From Bacillus sp. FJAT-27225 (GTDB lineage: Bacteria > Bacillota > Bacilli > Bacillales > Cytobacillaceae): a DNA stretch of 64,000 bases. Positions 1 through 8,599 of the stretch are shown here, one piece after another (the first letter of the stretch is position 1; each line of letters opens with the position of its first letter). The notes beneath the pieces were generated by a model. It ran no database searches. It was not told the DNA's origin and was given only the letters and a program-made list of their open reading frames with translations. The stretch covers positions 1,123,971 through 1,187,970 of the forward strand of contig NZ_MAYU01000001.1 in the NCBI RefSeq assembly GCF_001685025.1. Direction: 5' to 3'. A program made the translations under genes and the position numbers.

Positions 1-268
1 GGTAAATACGTTTGATTGCCTGTGCCATTAAGTGTGCTGTACTGTGGCGAAGGATCTCGAGTGCTTCTGGTGAATCAGGCGTTACGATTTCAATGGATGC
101 GTCCTCTTCAATTGGCCTGCGAAGGTCAAACATTTGTCCGTTTACTTTACCGGCAATCGCTTTTTTCCTAAGGCCGGGGCTAATCGATTGGGCTATATCT
201 TCAGTTGTGGTACCCTGCGGAAACTCCTTTACAGCCCCGTCAGGGAACTTAATTTTTAGCTCTGACAT
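1..268 (-). CDS. thrS: Threonyl-tRNA synthetase, N-terminal fragment (runs off the window)
   Basis: The reverse strand encodes an N-terminus starting [20 protein letters not shown], which is the TGS-type domain of threonyl-tRNA synthetase, followed by the start of the region containing [10 protein letters not shown], typical of the editing domain. The enzyme charges tRNA-Thr in the cytoplasm. Only about 89 codons are present; the catalytic and anticodon-binding domains lie beyond position 1. The ATG at 266-268 is preceded by GGAGGAAAAGTT, a good ribosome binding site. The T-box leader directly upstream independently supports an aminoacyl-tRNA synthetase with threonine specificity. Confidence 0.95.
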   Translation of the reverse strand, partial: MSELKIKFPDGAVKEFPQGTTTEDIAQSISPGLRKKAIAGKVNGQMFDLRRPIEEDASIEIVTPDSPEALEILRHSTAHLMAQAIKRIY

Positions 269-394
269 AACTTTTCCTCCTTTTCTGCCGGCAGTTCTAC
301 TAACTTTTCCGCCTGACAATGTTATTGAAGGCTGTTTTCTAAAAAATTGTTGATTATTATAGCAACAAGGTTTGTGAAACAGCCTATTGAAAAA

Positions 395-427
395 ATAAAA
401 AAGCCCGTCCCTGGAAAAGGGACGAGC
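395..427 (-). terminator. Intrinsic terminator of the thrS T-box
   Basis: On the minus strand GCTCGTCCC, loop TTTTCCA, GGGACGGGC, followed by TTTTTTATTTTT. It sits between the T-box core and the thrS ribosome binding site, as expected for the T-box attenuator. Confidence 0.9.
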
Positions 428-667
428 TGTTACACACGTGGTTCCACCCAATTTTTCATACTCCGCCTATGGGCAGGATATGACTTTGGACAGATAACGG
501 CTGCTTCCGCCAGCAATTACTCATCCAAATGGGATTTTCACGGCCGGAGTTTAAAGGTGGTAAGCATTTCTATCGTGTTAGGAGGTTTTCACCAAGCCCT
601 CCCTCTCTGGTAACCGTACAGAAATACCCATGTCCTTATCATTACTTTTGCTAGGTTTAGTTGCTAT
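396..667 (-). promoter_or_regulatory. T-box riboswitch leader of thrS
   Basis: The minus strand carries the hallmarks of a T-box: a T-box core reading GGTGGAACCACGTG (complement of 435-448) directly before an intrinsic terminator, and a 5' region with AAGGACATGG and GAGGGAGGGCTTGG resembling Stem I. The codon ACC at 559-561, within TTACCACC, is a plausible specifier for tRNA-Thr. T-box leaders sense uncharged tRNA and let transcription pass the terminator when charging is low. The specifier choice is inferred from local context and was not folded. Confidence 0.92.
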
Positions 668-674
668 GTACGTT

Positions 675-703
675 ATTATAATGATTCATTCGCCAAAAAT
701 CAA
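675..703 (-). promoter_or_regulatory. SigA-type promoter of the thrS leader
   Basis: Reading the minus strand, TTGATT (698-703), a 17 bp spacer, then TATAAT (675-680). The predicted start near 667 is just upstream of the T-box 5' elements. Confidence 0.75.
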
Positions 704-736
704 GCAGCGGACAAACCATTCTATTTTCATGAGCAG

Positions 737-1588
737 CTATCCCGATTGTCCGTCTTCAATCGTAAGTTTTTCCCTCTTTTGAAGAAGTACTCTTTCTTCA
801 AAAATATTAACAATTGTCCTTACCAGCGGTGAATCATGATGATCAGTATATAGAACGATTCTCCTTGGGGCAATGGACAGGAGCGGGGCGATTGACACAG
901 AATCGACATATACAGGATGATTAATCAGAAGCTTCCGGTCAATCATTTTTGTGAGCTCCGTCTTTTTCACCTCCAGCATATTGCCATCATAAAATGTAAC
1001 TTCTCCGTCAGCAAGCAAGTGTATTTCTTCTATTTTTGGAGGTCGTCCTGATAAAAACGATCTAAGCGATTCAATAAAGATCTGATATTCCTGCTCCATC
1101 TTGTATTCATCAATGGACAATGCCGCTATTTCACTCATATAGTCAAAGACTGCGCGGAGCCTGAACTTAGCATAAGAATCAAAGGATAGCGAAGCATCTT
1201 CACTTAAGACTTGTTCAATTGAATCCCTTACTTGTTCTCCTGGAAACGGCAAATCCATAAACAAAGCCAAGTCTTGCCTTTCCCCATCAAGGATGGAATA
1301 CATAATGTCGGTTATATGCTGAATTTCCGCAGAATCTTGAAATAAGTAAGCATCTCTAATCATTTCCATGAACCATTCATCCCACTTTACTTTCCAAATA
1401 AATTCATTAAATGTGAACTTTAATGTATCAAGGTACTCCCCCTCAGGGGCATGGATCTTCAGTTTTATATATGGACGCTCTTCATACAGCTGAACATCTG
1501 TGTGAATCCCGCGTTGTTTCAGGTGTTTTTGCAGAAGCTGGTGAAAAGTCTTTGCATCGAGAATATTCCGGAAATGGATCTCCGCCAA
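737..1588 (-). CDS. ytxC: Sporulation protein YtxC family
   Basis: A protein of about 283 residues lying between dnaI and thrS, the place ytxC occupies in B. subtilis. I recognise it by position, size and general similarity to the YtxC family, a poorly understood group linked to sporulation. No membrane segment or catalytic motif is obvious; the sequence is charged and mixed alpha/beta. An upstream ATG at 1609 is possible, but the run AGGGGGG (about 1595-1601) is a better ribosome binding site for the TTG at 1586-1588, giving an N-terminus LAEIHFRN. It is separated from dnaI by about 500 bp holding a dispersed repeat, so it may no longer be cotranscribed with dnaI. Confidence 0.8.
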   Translation of the reverse strand: MAEIHFRNILDAKTFHQLLQKHLKQRGIHTDVQLYEERPYIKLKIHAPEGEYLDTLKFTFNEFIWKVKWDEWFMEMIRDAYLFQDSAEIQHITDIMYSILDGERQDLALFMDLPFPGEQVRDSIEQVLSEDASLSFDSYAKFRLRAVFDYMSEIAALSIDEYKMEQEYQIFIESLRSFLSGRPPKIEEIHLLADGEVTFYDGNMLEVKKTELTKMIDRKLLINHPVYVDSVSIAPLLSIAPRRIVLYTDHHDSPLVRTIVNIFEERVLLQKREKLTIEDGQSG

Positions 1589-2085
1589 CCAAATCCCCCC
1601 TGTACCCAAGAATTCTATTGTTATATATATGGGAGGCTGTCCATGAATAGAAGGGGAATTGAAGAAAACTCTTGAGGGACAGCACCGTTGCGAGATGCTC
1701 CAAAACAGAAAAAAGCCGCCGGATGACCGGCAGCTTCATTATGTTAAAAAATTTATGGATTTCTCCACTTTGGAGTTTTGTCTACGTCTAGCTCCACAAG
1801 GAAGGCTTCGGCAGCCTAAGCGTCGCACGAAGAAAAAGCGATAGCACAAGGAAAGCTTCCCTGAGAATACATCGCACGAAATTATGCGACAGCGTAATGA
1901 GGATTTTGAGGGAGCGCATACACATGCGCAAACTTCAGAGATCCCTTTATCTCAGTCGAAACCCCTCCAGTTTGTACGGTGAGACCACAAAGGAAAGCTT
2001 CTAAGAATAATCATCGCAGGGACAGGCGCATTTTGCCTGTCGCGAGACTTCCTTTGTCTGTCACGAGGCGCTTGCGATTTTGTAA
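1589..2085. repeat. Intergenic dispersed repeat, family A, long copy (about 1782-2082)
   Basis: No gene is seen. From GTCTAGCTCC near 1785 to GAGGCGCTTGCG near 2075 the sequence matches, in pieces, the copy at 60595-60807 (reverse orientation) and a shorter copy at 33261-33402. Shared blocks include CTTTATCTCAGTCGAA, CCCCTCCAGTTTGTACGG, AGAATAATCATCGCAGGG and paired CGACAGGCAAA-type palindromes. There is no transposase and no clear target-site duplication. Function unknown. Confidence 0.8.
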
Positions 2086-3021
2086 TTAATTTCTCCGGTT
2101 GGGGCCATCAAGCATAACCGGCTCACTCAAATATTTAATCCGTTCCATAATCCTGCGGGCTTTCATTTTTTCCTCTTCTCCGCGCTGGCTATAAGTCAAA
2201 TGATGCTCAAGCTGGTCAAAATTAAAGTTGGAAGTGAAAAACGTAGGAAGTTTTTCAAGCATCCGGTACTGAAGGATTGGACCAAGCACTTCGTCCCTTG
2301 TCCAGCTTGACATTGCTTCTGCCCCGATATCATCGAGCATCAGGATAGGCTCCTTTTTCAAGGCTTCAATCTTCTCGTTCAACGTGTTGTCCCCTATTGC
2401 CGTTTTCATTTCACGTAACAGTTCCGGAACATAGACAATCATGGAAGAGATTTGCTTTTTAGCCAACTCGTTTGCTAACGCACCAAGAAGATAGGACTTT
2501 CCCACACCAAATTTTCCGTATAAATATAGACCCTTCGGTTTGTTTCCATCAATATAATTCATCACAAACATGGCTGCTTTTTCTGCGGCGTCAAGCCGTC
2601 CTGGTGAACCATCAATGTCCAGTGACGAAAACGATGCCTGGAGAATATCCTTCGGTACATGGAGGCTGCGGATCAGCCTTTCATTTTTCCGTTTTTCATC
2701 ATCCATTACTTTGCGCGGGCATCGTTCATACTGTACATCAATCGAATTGCGAGTAAGGACGAGTTCGGGATGAAAGCCCTGCATTATATTCACGCATTTC
2801 TCCAGGCTTTCGCACCCTCTGCATTGCTTGCTTTGACTCGTATATTCATAAAGCTTAACCAGGCTGCGTTCAATCATCCCGTCCGTGATATCCTGTCGAT
2901 TTTTTTCAAAAAACGCCTTGACATCTGGGTCGGAAATGACCTGTTCTTTCATTTGTTCATACCGTTTCATAAAATTTTCACTGGAGGCAAGCCGCCTCAG
3001 CGTTCGGTCTATGCGTTCCAT
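2086..3021 (-). CDS. dnaI: Primosomal protein DnaI, helicase loader
   Basis: DnaI is the AAA+ ATPase that, with DnaB and DnaD, loads the replicative helicase (DnaC in B. subtilis naming). The 311-residue protein has the N-terminal zinc site C67, C70, C76, H84 and a C-terminal ATPase domain with Walker A GKFGVGKS (169-176) and Walker B LMLDD (227-231). Length and architecture match the family. The ATG at 3021 is preceded by GGAGGGAGGGAAGAAT. It lies 66 bp downstream of dnaB and is very probably cotranscribed with nrdR and dnaB. Confidence 0.97.
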   Translation of the reverse strand: MERIDRTLRRLASSENFMKRYEQMKEQVISDPDVKAFFEKNRQDITDGMIERSLVKLYEYTSQSKQCRGCESLEKCVNIMQGFHPELVLTRNSIDVQYERCPRKVMDDEKRKNERLIRSLHVPKDILQASFSSLDIDGSPGRLDAAEKAAMFVMNYIDGNKPKGLYLYGKFGVGKSYLLGALANELAKKQISSMIVYVPELLREMKTAIGDNTLNEKIEALKKEPILMLDDIGAEAMSSWTRDEVLGPILQYRMLEKLPTFFTSNFNFDQLEHHLTYSQRGEEEKMKARRIMERIKYLSEPVMLDGPNRRN

Positions 3022-3087
3022 ATTCTTCCCTCCCTCCTTCGTTCGCGGGCTCCATACAGGATTTACAATTCAGTAACGGTCCTCATT

Positions 3088-4500
3088 TTAATTCCTGAAT
3101 GCCTTTAGCTTTTCCTCAACTTCTTTTTTCCTGGCTTCCAGCTCTGCTGTTTGTCCCTTGTCTTCTTGGTGGGCCTTATTTGATTCCTCATCAAACCAAT
3201 CAGGAAGGATTTCCGTCCGGACTGCATTCTTCTTTGTCTGGCGTTTACCACCAGTAGCAGCCGGGGAAGAACCGGAGTTTTTCCACTCCAGATATTTTTT
3301 ATGTTCCTTCCTCGATAGGTCTACAGCTTGCTTCGCCGTTTTTATCTGCTTCCTGGCCCAGTGGCTGGCAATCCTCTCCACATAGGCCTTGGTCATTTTC
3401 ATATCACTTTTTATCATGACCGTCTGGATCAAAGCATTTACAACACCTGGCATAAGCTTTTGGTTAAACATGACCTCTTCAATGATTTGCAAATCTGCCG
3501 CTGACGGCTCTGCCCCACCTGATAAATCCCTTAATACTTGAAGTGGGGATGCAGTTTCAAAATAGTGAATCAGCTTTTCATCCTGCGTTTTTGGTTCTTC
3601 CAGCTGCTCCCTGTATGGAGGAGGCTGAACACGCTCCACAAGGCTTGGCAGCTTGTCGTAATGGACAAATTGGTACCAATCACGCGCAGCCTTCCTTAAC
3701 TCTTCCAGATCAATTTCATCGTTTTCATTTATAGCACCGAGAACAATATTTTTCATTTGCAGGACATCAATAGAATATAAAAATGCCAAATTGCTTATTG
3801 CATCCTTTACCTTTTGGTTAAGGGCCTTTTTTGGCAATAGCGAATCACTTAAACCGGATGCAAGCAAGTCAAAGTCAAAGGTCGAGTTAGGTATTTGAAT
3901 AGGCTGGGGATCGTCCCTGCCAATGAATTGCTGTCCTTCCTCAACTTCCAGGTCTGCAGCATTGTCCTGCAGATAATGGATGCCTTCAAGAGGGGCTGAA
4001 GCATATACTTCCTGAAAGGCCTTCGTGACATCTTGATATTCGCCACTCGGATCCAAGGCCCCATCACAAAAGAACCTCTTCAGTCTGGCGAAATTGTTTT
4101 TTCCAATTTTACGGTATAGATAGACATTCAGCATCCCATCCATAAAGAACTGTTCAGGACTGAGAGGGGGCTGCAATTCATAAATAAATGACCGGATTTC
4201 GTCCTCGCTTTTTACATATGTCTTAAGCAGGCCAATGCCCTCGAGCTTTAACCTTGCCTCATAAATTCCTTTTAGGTTCATCCCTGTCATGTTCATCAGG
4301 AAATGGTGGGAGGATGGGTCAGCCCATAATCGGTTTTCCTCAAGCTCTCCCCATAGCGTTAAATAGACACTAAAGCAATCCGGCCCAATCAGTGGCTGAT
4401 AAAGGAAGGAAAGAATCTTTCTATCGTAATCATGAAGCAGTCCGTTTGAGGAGACAACATATCTGTCAACCGGGACCAATTCCTGCCAGTGCTGAGCCAT
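3088..4500 (-). CDS. dnaB: Replication initiation and membrane attachment protein DnaB
   Basis: This 470-residue protein is the Gram-positive DnaB, a structural relative of DnaD that acts with DnaI in helicase loading and links the origin to the membrane. It starts MAQHWQELVPVDRYVV, typical of the family, and carries DnaB/DnaD-type helical regions with a lysine-rich, low-complexity C-terminus rich in K, E and Q. It should not be confused with the E. coli helicase of the same name. The ATG follows AGAGGTGAAGGAAT. It is placed between nrdR (93 bp upstream) and dnaI, as in B. subtilis. Confidence 0.96.
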   Translation of the reverse strand: MAQHWQELVPVDRYVVSSNGLLHDYDRKILSFLYQPLIGPDCFSVYLTLWGELEENRLWADPSSHHFLMNMTGMNLKGIYEARLKLEGIGLLKTYVKSEDEIRSFIYELQPPLSPEQFFMDGMLNVYLYRKIGKNNFARLKRFFCDGALDPSGEYQDVTKAFQEVYASAPLEGIHYLQDNAADLEVEEGQQFIGRDDPQPIQIPNSTFDFDLLASGLSDSLLPKKALNQKVKDAISNLAFLYSIDVLQMKNIVLGAINENDEIDLEELRKAARDWYQFVHYDKLPSLVERVQPPPYREQLEEPKTQDEKLIHYFETASPLQVLRDLSGGAEPSAADLQIIEEVMFNQKLMPGVVNALIQTVMIKSDMKMTKAYVERIASHWARKQIKTAKQAVDLSRKEHKKYLEWKNSGSSPAATGGKRQTKKNAVRTEILPDWFDEESNKAHQEDKGQTAELEARKKEVEEKLKAFRN

Positions 4501-4593
4501 ATTCCTTCACCTCTAACCTATTTTAGAAAAACGAGGCATCCGCCCATTTGTAGCGAATGCCTGCTGTCCGTCGGGAAACTCCCCGCTGAATTG

Positions 4594-5055
4594 TTACGAT
4601 TGTTCTTTTTTAAGCAATTCCTTAAGCTCTTCGATAAAAACATTTATATCTTTGAATTGGCGGTAAACTGAAGCAAACCGGACATAAGCTACTTCATCAA
4701 CCAGGGCAAGTCTGTCCATCACCATTTCCCCAATTGCTTCGCTCTTAATTTCCGACGTTCCCTGGCTGCGCAGCTCTTTTTCAACATCAGCTGTTATTTC
4801 CTCAAGTTCCTTGAGTGCAACCGGCCTTTTTTCACATGCTTTAATCAAACCCCGCAATATTTTATCACGGCTGAATTCTTCACGGGTTCCTTCTTTTTTT
4901 ACAACAATAAGTGGAATTTCTTCAACCTTTTCAAAGGTTGTAAATCGATATCCGCACTTCTCACACTCTCGACGTCTTCTTGTCGATCGGCCGTCATCAA
5001 CAGGCCTCGAGTCAAGAACTCGGGTTCCGCTATTTTGGCATGCCGGGCATTTCAA
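4594..5055 (-). CDS. nrdR: Transcriptional repressor NrdR
   Basis: NrdR represses ribonucleotide reductase genes in response to nucleotide state. The 153-residue protein has an N-terminal zinc ribbon with C3, C6, C31 and C34 and the arginine-rich stretch STRRRREC, followed by an ATP-cone domain (about 48-138). Length equals the family norm. The start is TTG in TTTAGTTTGAAATGC, because the next codons give the invariant MKCPAC reading; a GGAG lies about 10 nt upstream. It heads the nrdR-dnaB-dnaI cluster. No NrdR box pair was recognised nearby. Confidence 0.96.
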   Translation of the reverse strand: MKCPACQNSGTRVLDSRPVDDGRSTRRRRECEKCGYRFTTFEKVEEIPLIVVKKEGTREEFSRDKILRGLIKACEKRPVALKELEEITADVEKELRSQGTSEIKSEAIGEMVMDRLALVDEVAYVRFASVYRQFKDINVFIEELKELLKKEQS

Positions 5056-5162
5056 ACTAAATCAGCTCCATCATTCCCGGAATCCAACTGAGAATTCCGG
5101 CGGTGAAATTTAATTATTCCATCACCTTTAATCTTATAAAAAACCTCCGGAATGCACAAGGA

Positions 5163-5552
5163 CTATTCAGCGTTTTTACCGGCACCAGTATATGTATGCG
5201 CCTTGTCCAGTTCCTTATAAAAATCAAGAATTTCCTTTTTTAAAGCGGGATAATTGCCAAGTAGCATAAAACGCTCTGTCGAAAGATGAAAATCAACCGC
5301 GGTTTCAAACGGCCTAACTGTTACAATCGTAGCGATGAGGAAGGAATTAAAAGGCTCAGACAAATCTGCGGCAATTTCGCCACGTTCCTTCGACGAGTCG
5401 GTAATAACTGTACCCTTCCGTTTCTTCAAAATTCCTTCAATTGTCAGGAAAAGCGCATCCTTGTTTGCCCTGTAATAATGGGTCCTTAAGTCAGCATCCT
5501 GGTGGCCTTCACTTGTTTCACAGCTATTGCGAAAACGTGTAAGCAATTTCAA
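5163..5552 (-). CDS. Conserved cytosolic protein of unknown function
   Basis: A soluble protein of 129 residues with no signal peptide or membrane span. I recall homologues at this place (between speD and nrdR) in other Bacillaceae labelled only as cytosolic proteins; I know no function. The start is best set at the TTG of codon sequence TTG AAA TTG CTT, 8 nt after ATGGAGG. An in-frame ATG five codons upstream overlaps that ribosome binding site and is unlikely. No catalytic motif can be picked out. Confidence 0.75.
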   Translation of the reverse strand: MKLLTRFRNSCETSEGHQDADLRTHYYRANKDALFLTIEGILKKRKGTVITDSSKERGEIAADLSEPFNSFLIATIVTVRPFETAVDFHLSTERFMLLGNYPALKKEILDFYKELDKAHTYTGAGKNAE

Positions 5553-5686
5553 GGTTCCTACCTCCATGTCTCTCGCTGTTACGCATCTTTAACGTATGCA
5601 GCAATCTATATGTATTAGTGTAACGTATTTTTCTTTTAAAATAAAAAGAGGCGCCTTCGCGCCCCGGGTATTTTTAGATTATGAAA

Positions 5687-6061
5687 TTACAAAGCTTTAG
5701 CTTGTTTGACCTGTACAGGTCCCATACCACGTGGCAGCTCGATATTCTCACGAGTTTTCGCATTCAGTGCTGCTGCGATATAATCAGCAGCTACATTTGG
5801 ATTCAAATCCCCACATGTGTATACATCGATGCTTGCATAACCGTGCTCAGGAAAACTGTGGATGGTTAAATGAGACTCGGAAATAATCACGACTCCACTA
5901 ACACCTTGTGGAGCAAATTTGTGAAAAGCTACCTCGCGAATTTCGGCACCAGATCTTAGTGCGGCTTCAACAAACGTTTGCTCAATGTAGTCCATGTTGT
6001 TCAATTTTTCAAAATCGCATCCCCAAAGCTCGGAGATCACATGCCTTCCTAATGTTTCCAT
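5687..6061 (-). CDS. speD: S-adenosylmethionine decarboxylase proenzyme
   Basis: SpeD makes decarboxylated SAM, the aminopropyl donor for spermidine synthesis. It self-cleaves to create a pyruvoyl group. The cleavage pair E62-S63 lies in [20 protein letters not shown] and the conserved H68 and C83 are present. The start is placed at the second ATG (6059-6061): it lies about 9 nt after GAGGGGG and gives the standard numbering and 124-residue length, while the ATG two codons earlier is too close. The gene has its own promoter (6208-6236) and a leader of roughly 140 nt. Confidence 0.96.
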   Translation of the reverse strand: METLGRHVISELWGCDFEKLNNMDYIEQTFVEAALRSGAEIREVAFHKFAPQGVSGVVIISESHLTIHSFPEHGYASIDVYTCGDLNPNVAADYIAAALNAKTRENIELPRGMGPVQVKQAKAL

Positions 6062-6207
6062 ATTCATTATCCCCCTCTAACTGTTTGTTTTCTTCTGAAA
6101 CCCAATGTTGACGGCATTCGGCCACTACCACGGGGGAAAGTTAGTCCAATGAGGTCCTAACCCTTTAAGTAATGGATAAATCCCAGTTCCAGAAGCTCAC
6201 GATGACT

Positions 6208-6236
6208 AGTATACTTCGTTTATATTGATTTTGCAA
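6208..6236 (-). promoter_or_regulatory. SigA-type promoter of speD
   Basis: On the minus strand TTGCAA (6231-6236), 17 bp, TATACT (6208-6213). This predicts a 5' leader of about 140 nt before the speD start, containing the imperfect stem GTTAG...CTAAC. I do not recognise a known riboswitch in it. Confidence 0.65.
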
Positions 6237-6365
6237 CCTCTTAAAAAAGATTTCATCTTGAAAAAAACATGGCAAAAAGATTGATCCTGCGTACGATTAA
6301 ATTTCAATTTAGAACCTGTTTCTCGGACTGTATTTTTAACAAAAGTGCTTTGTTAAACCATTCTG

Positions 6366-6549
6366 TTGATTTCCACTTCAGGCGCTTCGCTTTCCACGGG
6401 CGGCCTGGGAGCCTCCTCGGCGCAAGCACCTGCAGGGTCTCCCACTGACCTTTTCTCCCGTAGGACGTTGAATAATCTTCCCTGAAAAAGCACCGCAGGA
6501 GAAAATGCGTTTTTTGCATTTTCGAACGAGCTCGCGCCTTCTGCTTAAA
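6366..6549. repeat. Dispersed repeat family B, copy 1, with inserted module E
   Basis: The stretch between speD and gapB holds no gene apart from this element. Its backbone matches the copy at 52743-52866 (reverse), e.g. CTTTCCACGGGCGGCCTGGG, GAGCCTCCTCGGCGC, GGTCTCCCACTGACC. A 64 bp module at 6467-6530 (starting GTTGAATAATCTTCCC, containing the hairpin GAAAATGC...GCATTTTC) is absent from the 52.7 kb copy but present almost identically at 34589-34652. See the finding on mosaic repeats. Confidence 0.85.
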
Positions 6550-6591
6550 TCATCTCCGTTTAAAAATCAACATTATTCTATATCTCAGCCC

Positions 6592-6618
6592 AAAAAAGCT
6601 GCCTGTTTTGGCAGCTTT
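6592..6618 (-). terminator. Terminator downstream of gapB
   Basis: Minus strand AAAGCTGCC, loop AAAAC, AGGCAGCTTTTTT: a stem with a T-run, 16 bp past the gapB stop. Confidence 0.88.
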
Positions 6619-6633
6619 CTTTAACAGCTATAA

Positions 6634-7665
6634 TTAACCGACTTTCATCTTGGACTGCTGAGATATTTGGGAGGCGACAAACTTTGCAAGGTCAACAACT
6701 CTCGATGAGTATCCCCATTCATTATCGTACCAGGCAAGAACCTTCACTTTTTTGCTTCCCATCACCATGGTGGACAAGCCATCAATAATCGCAGAGTGAG
6801 GATTCGTGTTAAAATCGACCGAAACAAGCGGCTCGTCCGTAAAGGAGAGAATTCCCTTTAACTCTCTATTTGAAGCCTCGATGAATGCAGCATTCACATC
6901 CTCCACAGTTACATCCTTTTTCAAATCGACCACAAGGTCAACGAGCGAAACATTTGGTGTAGGAACCCTTAAAGCCATGCCATGAAGCTTGCCTTTTAGT
7001 TGTGGCAGGACTAGAGCCAGCGCCTTAGCCGCACCTGTCGATGTCGGAATGATTGATTGGCCGCAAGCCCGTGCTCTTCTTAAATCTTTATGGGGGTTAT
7101 CAATATTTTTCTGGTCATTTGTATAAGAATGTATTGTCGTCATTAATCCATTTTCAATACCAAATTTCTCATCGAGGATTTTTGCAACAGGAGCCAGGCA
7201 GTTTGTTGTGCATGAGGCATTGGAGATAATATGATGTTTGTCGATCTCCAGTCTATTTTCATTAACCCCCACGACAATCGTAACATCCTCATTTTTTCCA
7301 GGAGCAGTCAGGATCACCTTTTTTGCTCCTGCATCTAAATGTAGTGAAGCTTTTTCGCGGGAATTAAACTTGCCTGTTGCCTCAATTACAATATCTATAT
7401 CCAATTCAGCCCATGGAAGCTGCTCCGGATTTCTGTTGGATAGCAGCTTAACCCTTTTGCCGTTTACAATTAACTCATTTTCAAGAGGGATTACATCCCC
7501 TTGAAATATACCGTGATTTGTATCATATTTTAGCAGATGTGCCAGTGTTTCCGCAGGATAACTGGCATTTACCGCAACAATTTCAATTTCATCTTCAAGA
7601 ATTGCTTTTCGGAAAACCATTCTTCCGATTCTACCAAACCCATTAATAGCAACTTTCGCCTTCAT
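6634..7665 (-). CDS. gapB: Glyceraldehyde-3-phosphate dehydrogenase, gluconeogenic (GapB)
   Basis: GapB oxidises/reduces glyceraldehyde-3-phosphate in the gluconeogenic direction, usually with NADP. The N-terminal Rossmann motif INGFGRIGR is present, and the coenzyme loop reads [20 protein letters not shown], with Ala-Ser in place of the Asp-Leu of glycolytic, NAD-dependent GapA. The catalytic cysteine is in [12 protein letters not shown]. At 343 residues it is close to the B. subtilis GapB length. Two CcpN-type operators lie upstream (7686-7729). The gene stands between coaE and speD, as in B. subtilis. Confidence 0.96.
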   Translation of the reverse strand: MKAKVAINGFGRIGRMVFRKAILEDEIEIVAVNASYPAETLAHLLKYDTNHGIFQGDVIPLENELIVNGKRVKLLSNRNPEQLPWAELDIDIVIEATGKFNSREKASLHLDAGAKKVILTAPGKNEDVTIVVGVNENRLEIDKHHIISNASCTTNCLAPVAKILDEKFGIENGLMTTIHSYTNDQKNIDNPHKDLRRARACGQSIIPTSTGAAKALALVLPQLKGKLHGMALRVPTPNVSLVDLVVDLKKDVTVEDVNAAFIEASNRELKGILSFTDEPLVSVDFNTNPHSAIIDGLSTMVMGSKKVKVLAWYDNEWGYSSRVVDLAKFVASQISQQSKMKVG

Positions 7666-7685
7666 GTAACGGCCCCTTCCTAATA

Positions 7686-7729
7686 TATGTTATACTTTTA
7701 AGTGTCTTTTATATAATTAGTATAACATA
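7686..7729 (-). promoter_or_regulatory. gapB control region with two CcpN-type sites
   Basis: The 11-mer TATGTTATACT occurs on the plus strand at 7686-7696 and on the minus strand at 7719-7729, 33 bp apart. Both match the CcpN consensus TRTGHYATAYW, and B. subtilis gapB carries two such sites. The motif at 7719-7724 could double as a -10 box (TATACT) on the minus strand. CcpN represses gapB on glycolytic substrates. The ccpN gene itself is not in this window. Confidence 0.75.
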
Positions 7730-7996
7730 ATTATGAATAATGGTGCTAATTAAAGTGCTGTTTTCGCTAAGTTTTTGAGTTTAATAAAGAAATATCGTTA
7801 ATTAATGGTACTCTATTACGGAGAATACCATTAATAGTGTAACAAATAAAGAAACACGAGGCAGATTTTTCGATAATCGGGAGAGTTTCTACGCTAATTA
7901 GCATAAACCAAAACCTAATTAAAACGTTCATAAAAAAACAAAAGGCTTCCCCAGGGAAGTCCTATGACAGAACTTGTTGGGACAGCCTCATTAAAT
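7730..7996. other. Upstream part of the gapB-coaE intergenic region
   Basis: The region is A/T-rich and has no gene. It contains the coaE terminator at its left end on the minus strand (7932-7962): GGACTTCCC, TG, GGGAAGCC, TTTTGTTTTTTT. I see nothing else I can support. Confidence 0.7.
7932..7962 (-). terminator. Terminator after coaE (end of phoP-phoR-polA-mutM-coaE)
   Basis: Minus strand stem GGACTTCCC/GGGAAGCC with a T-rich tail TTTTGTTTTTTT, 35 bp past the coaE stop. Confidence 0.88.
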
Positions 7997-8599
7997 TTAT
8001 ATTCCTGCCTGCCACTTTTCAAGTATGTCCAATAGCTGGCGTTTTGTTTCGTCAAGTCCACCGTTATTATCTATGACGGCATCGGCACGTTTTGCCTTTT
8101 CCTGAAGCGGCATTTGCGAACCGATCCGTACTTCGGCCTCTTTTTGTGAAAATGCATTTCTTTCCATGAGCCGCTCCAGTTGCACCTCAGGGTCGACAAA
8201 TACCACAATCGTTTTATCGGCCATGTATTCAAGTTTGCTTTCAAATAGGAGCGGGATATCAAGGATGACGGTGGAGGCTCCTGCGTTTATTGCTGCTTCC
8301 TTTTTGGCAATCATCCTTTTCCTTACCTCGGGATGGACAATTGAATTTAATAGCAGCCTTTTTTCCTCATCATTAAAAACAATTGCTCCCAGTGCTGGGC
8401 GGTCAAGCCTGCCATCCGGAAGAAGGATTCCTTCGCCGAAGCTTGTGGCTATTTTTTCATATGCTGGTTCCCCAGGTTCAACTGCCAGGCGGGCTTCAAC
8501 ATCCGCATCAATGACTGGCAGGCCCAAGTCAAGGCACATCTGCGAGACTGTACTTTTGCCGCTTGCAATTCCGCCGGTCAGTCCGATTGTCAGTGTCAT
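7997..8599 (-). CDS. coaE: Dephospho-CoA kinase
   Basis: CoaE catalyses the last step of coenzyme A synthesis, phosphorylating the 3'-hydroxyl of dephospho-CoA. The P-loop GGIASGKST is at residues 9-17 and the DVEARLAVEPG region (about 33-43) is typical. At 200 residues it is of family length. Its ATG overlaps the mutM stop by 4 bp (ATGA), so it is translationally coupled and part of the phoP-polA operon. In B. subtilis ytaF sits between mutM and coaE (from memory); it is missing here. Confidence 0.96.
   Translation of the reverse strand: MTLTIGLTGGIASGKSTVSQMCLDLGLPVIDADVEARLAVEPGEPAYEKIATSFGEGILLPDGRLDRPALGAIVFNDEEKRLLLNSIVHPEVRKRMIAKKEAAINAGASTVILDIPLLFESKLEYMADKTIVVFVDPEVQLERLMERNAFSQKEAEVRIGSQMPLQEKAKRADAVIDNNGGLDETKRQLLDILEKWQAGI

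Noticed and set aside
2659-3108. 149-codon plus-strand frame opposite dnaI
   Set aside because: It is antisense to dnaI and shows no recognisable protein features.
6062-6207. Possible riboswitch in the speD leader
   Set aside because: One weak stem is visible, but nothing resembling a known SAM or polyamine-responsive fold could be identified by eye.
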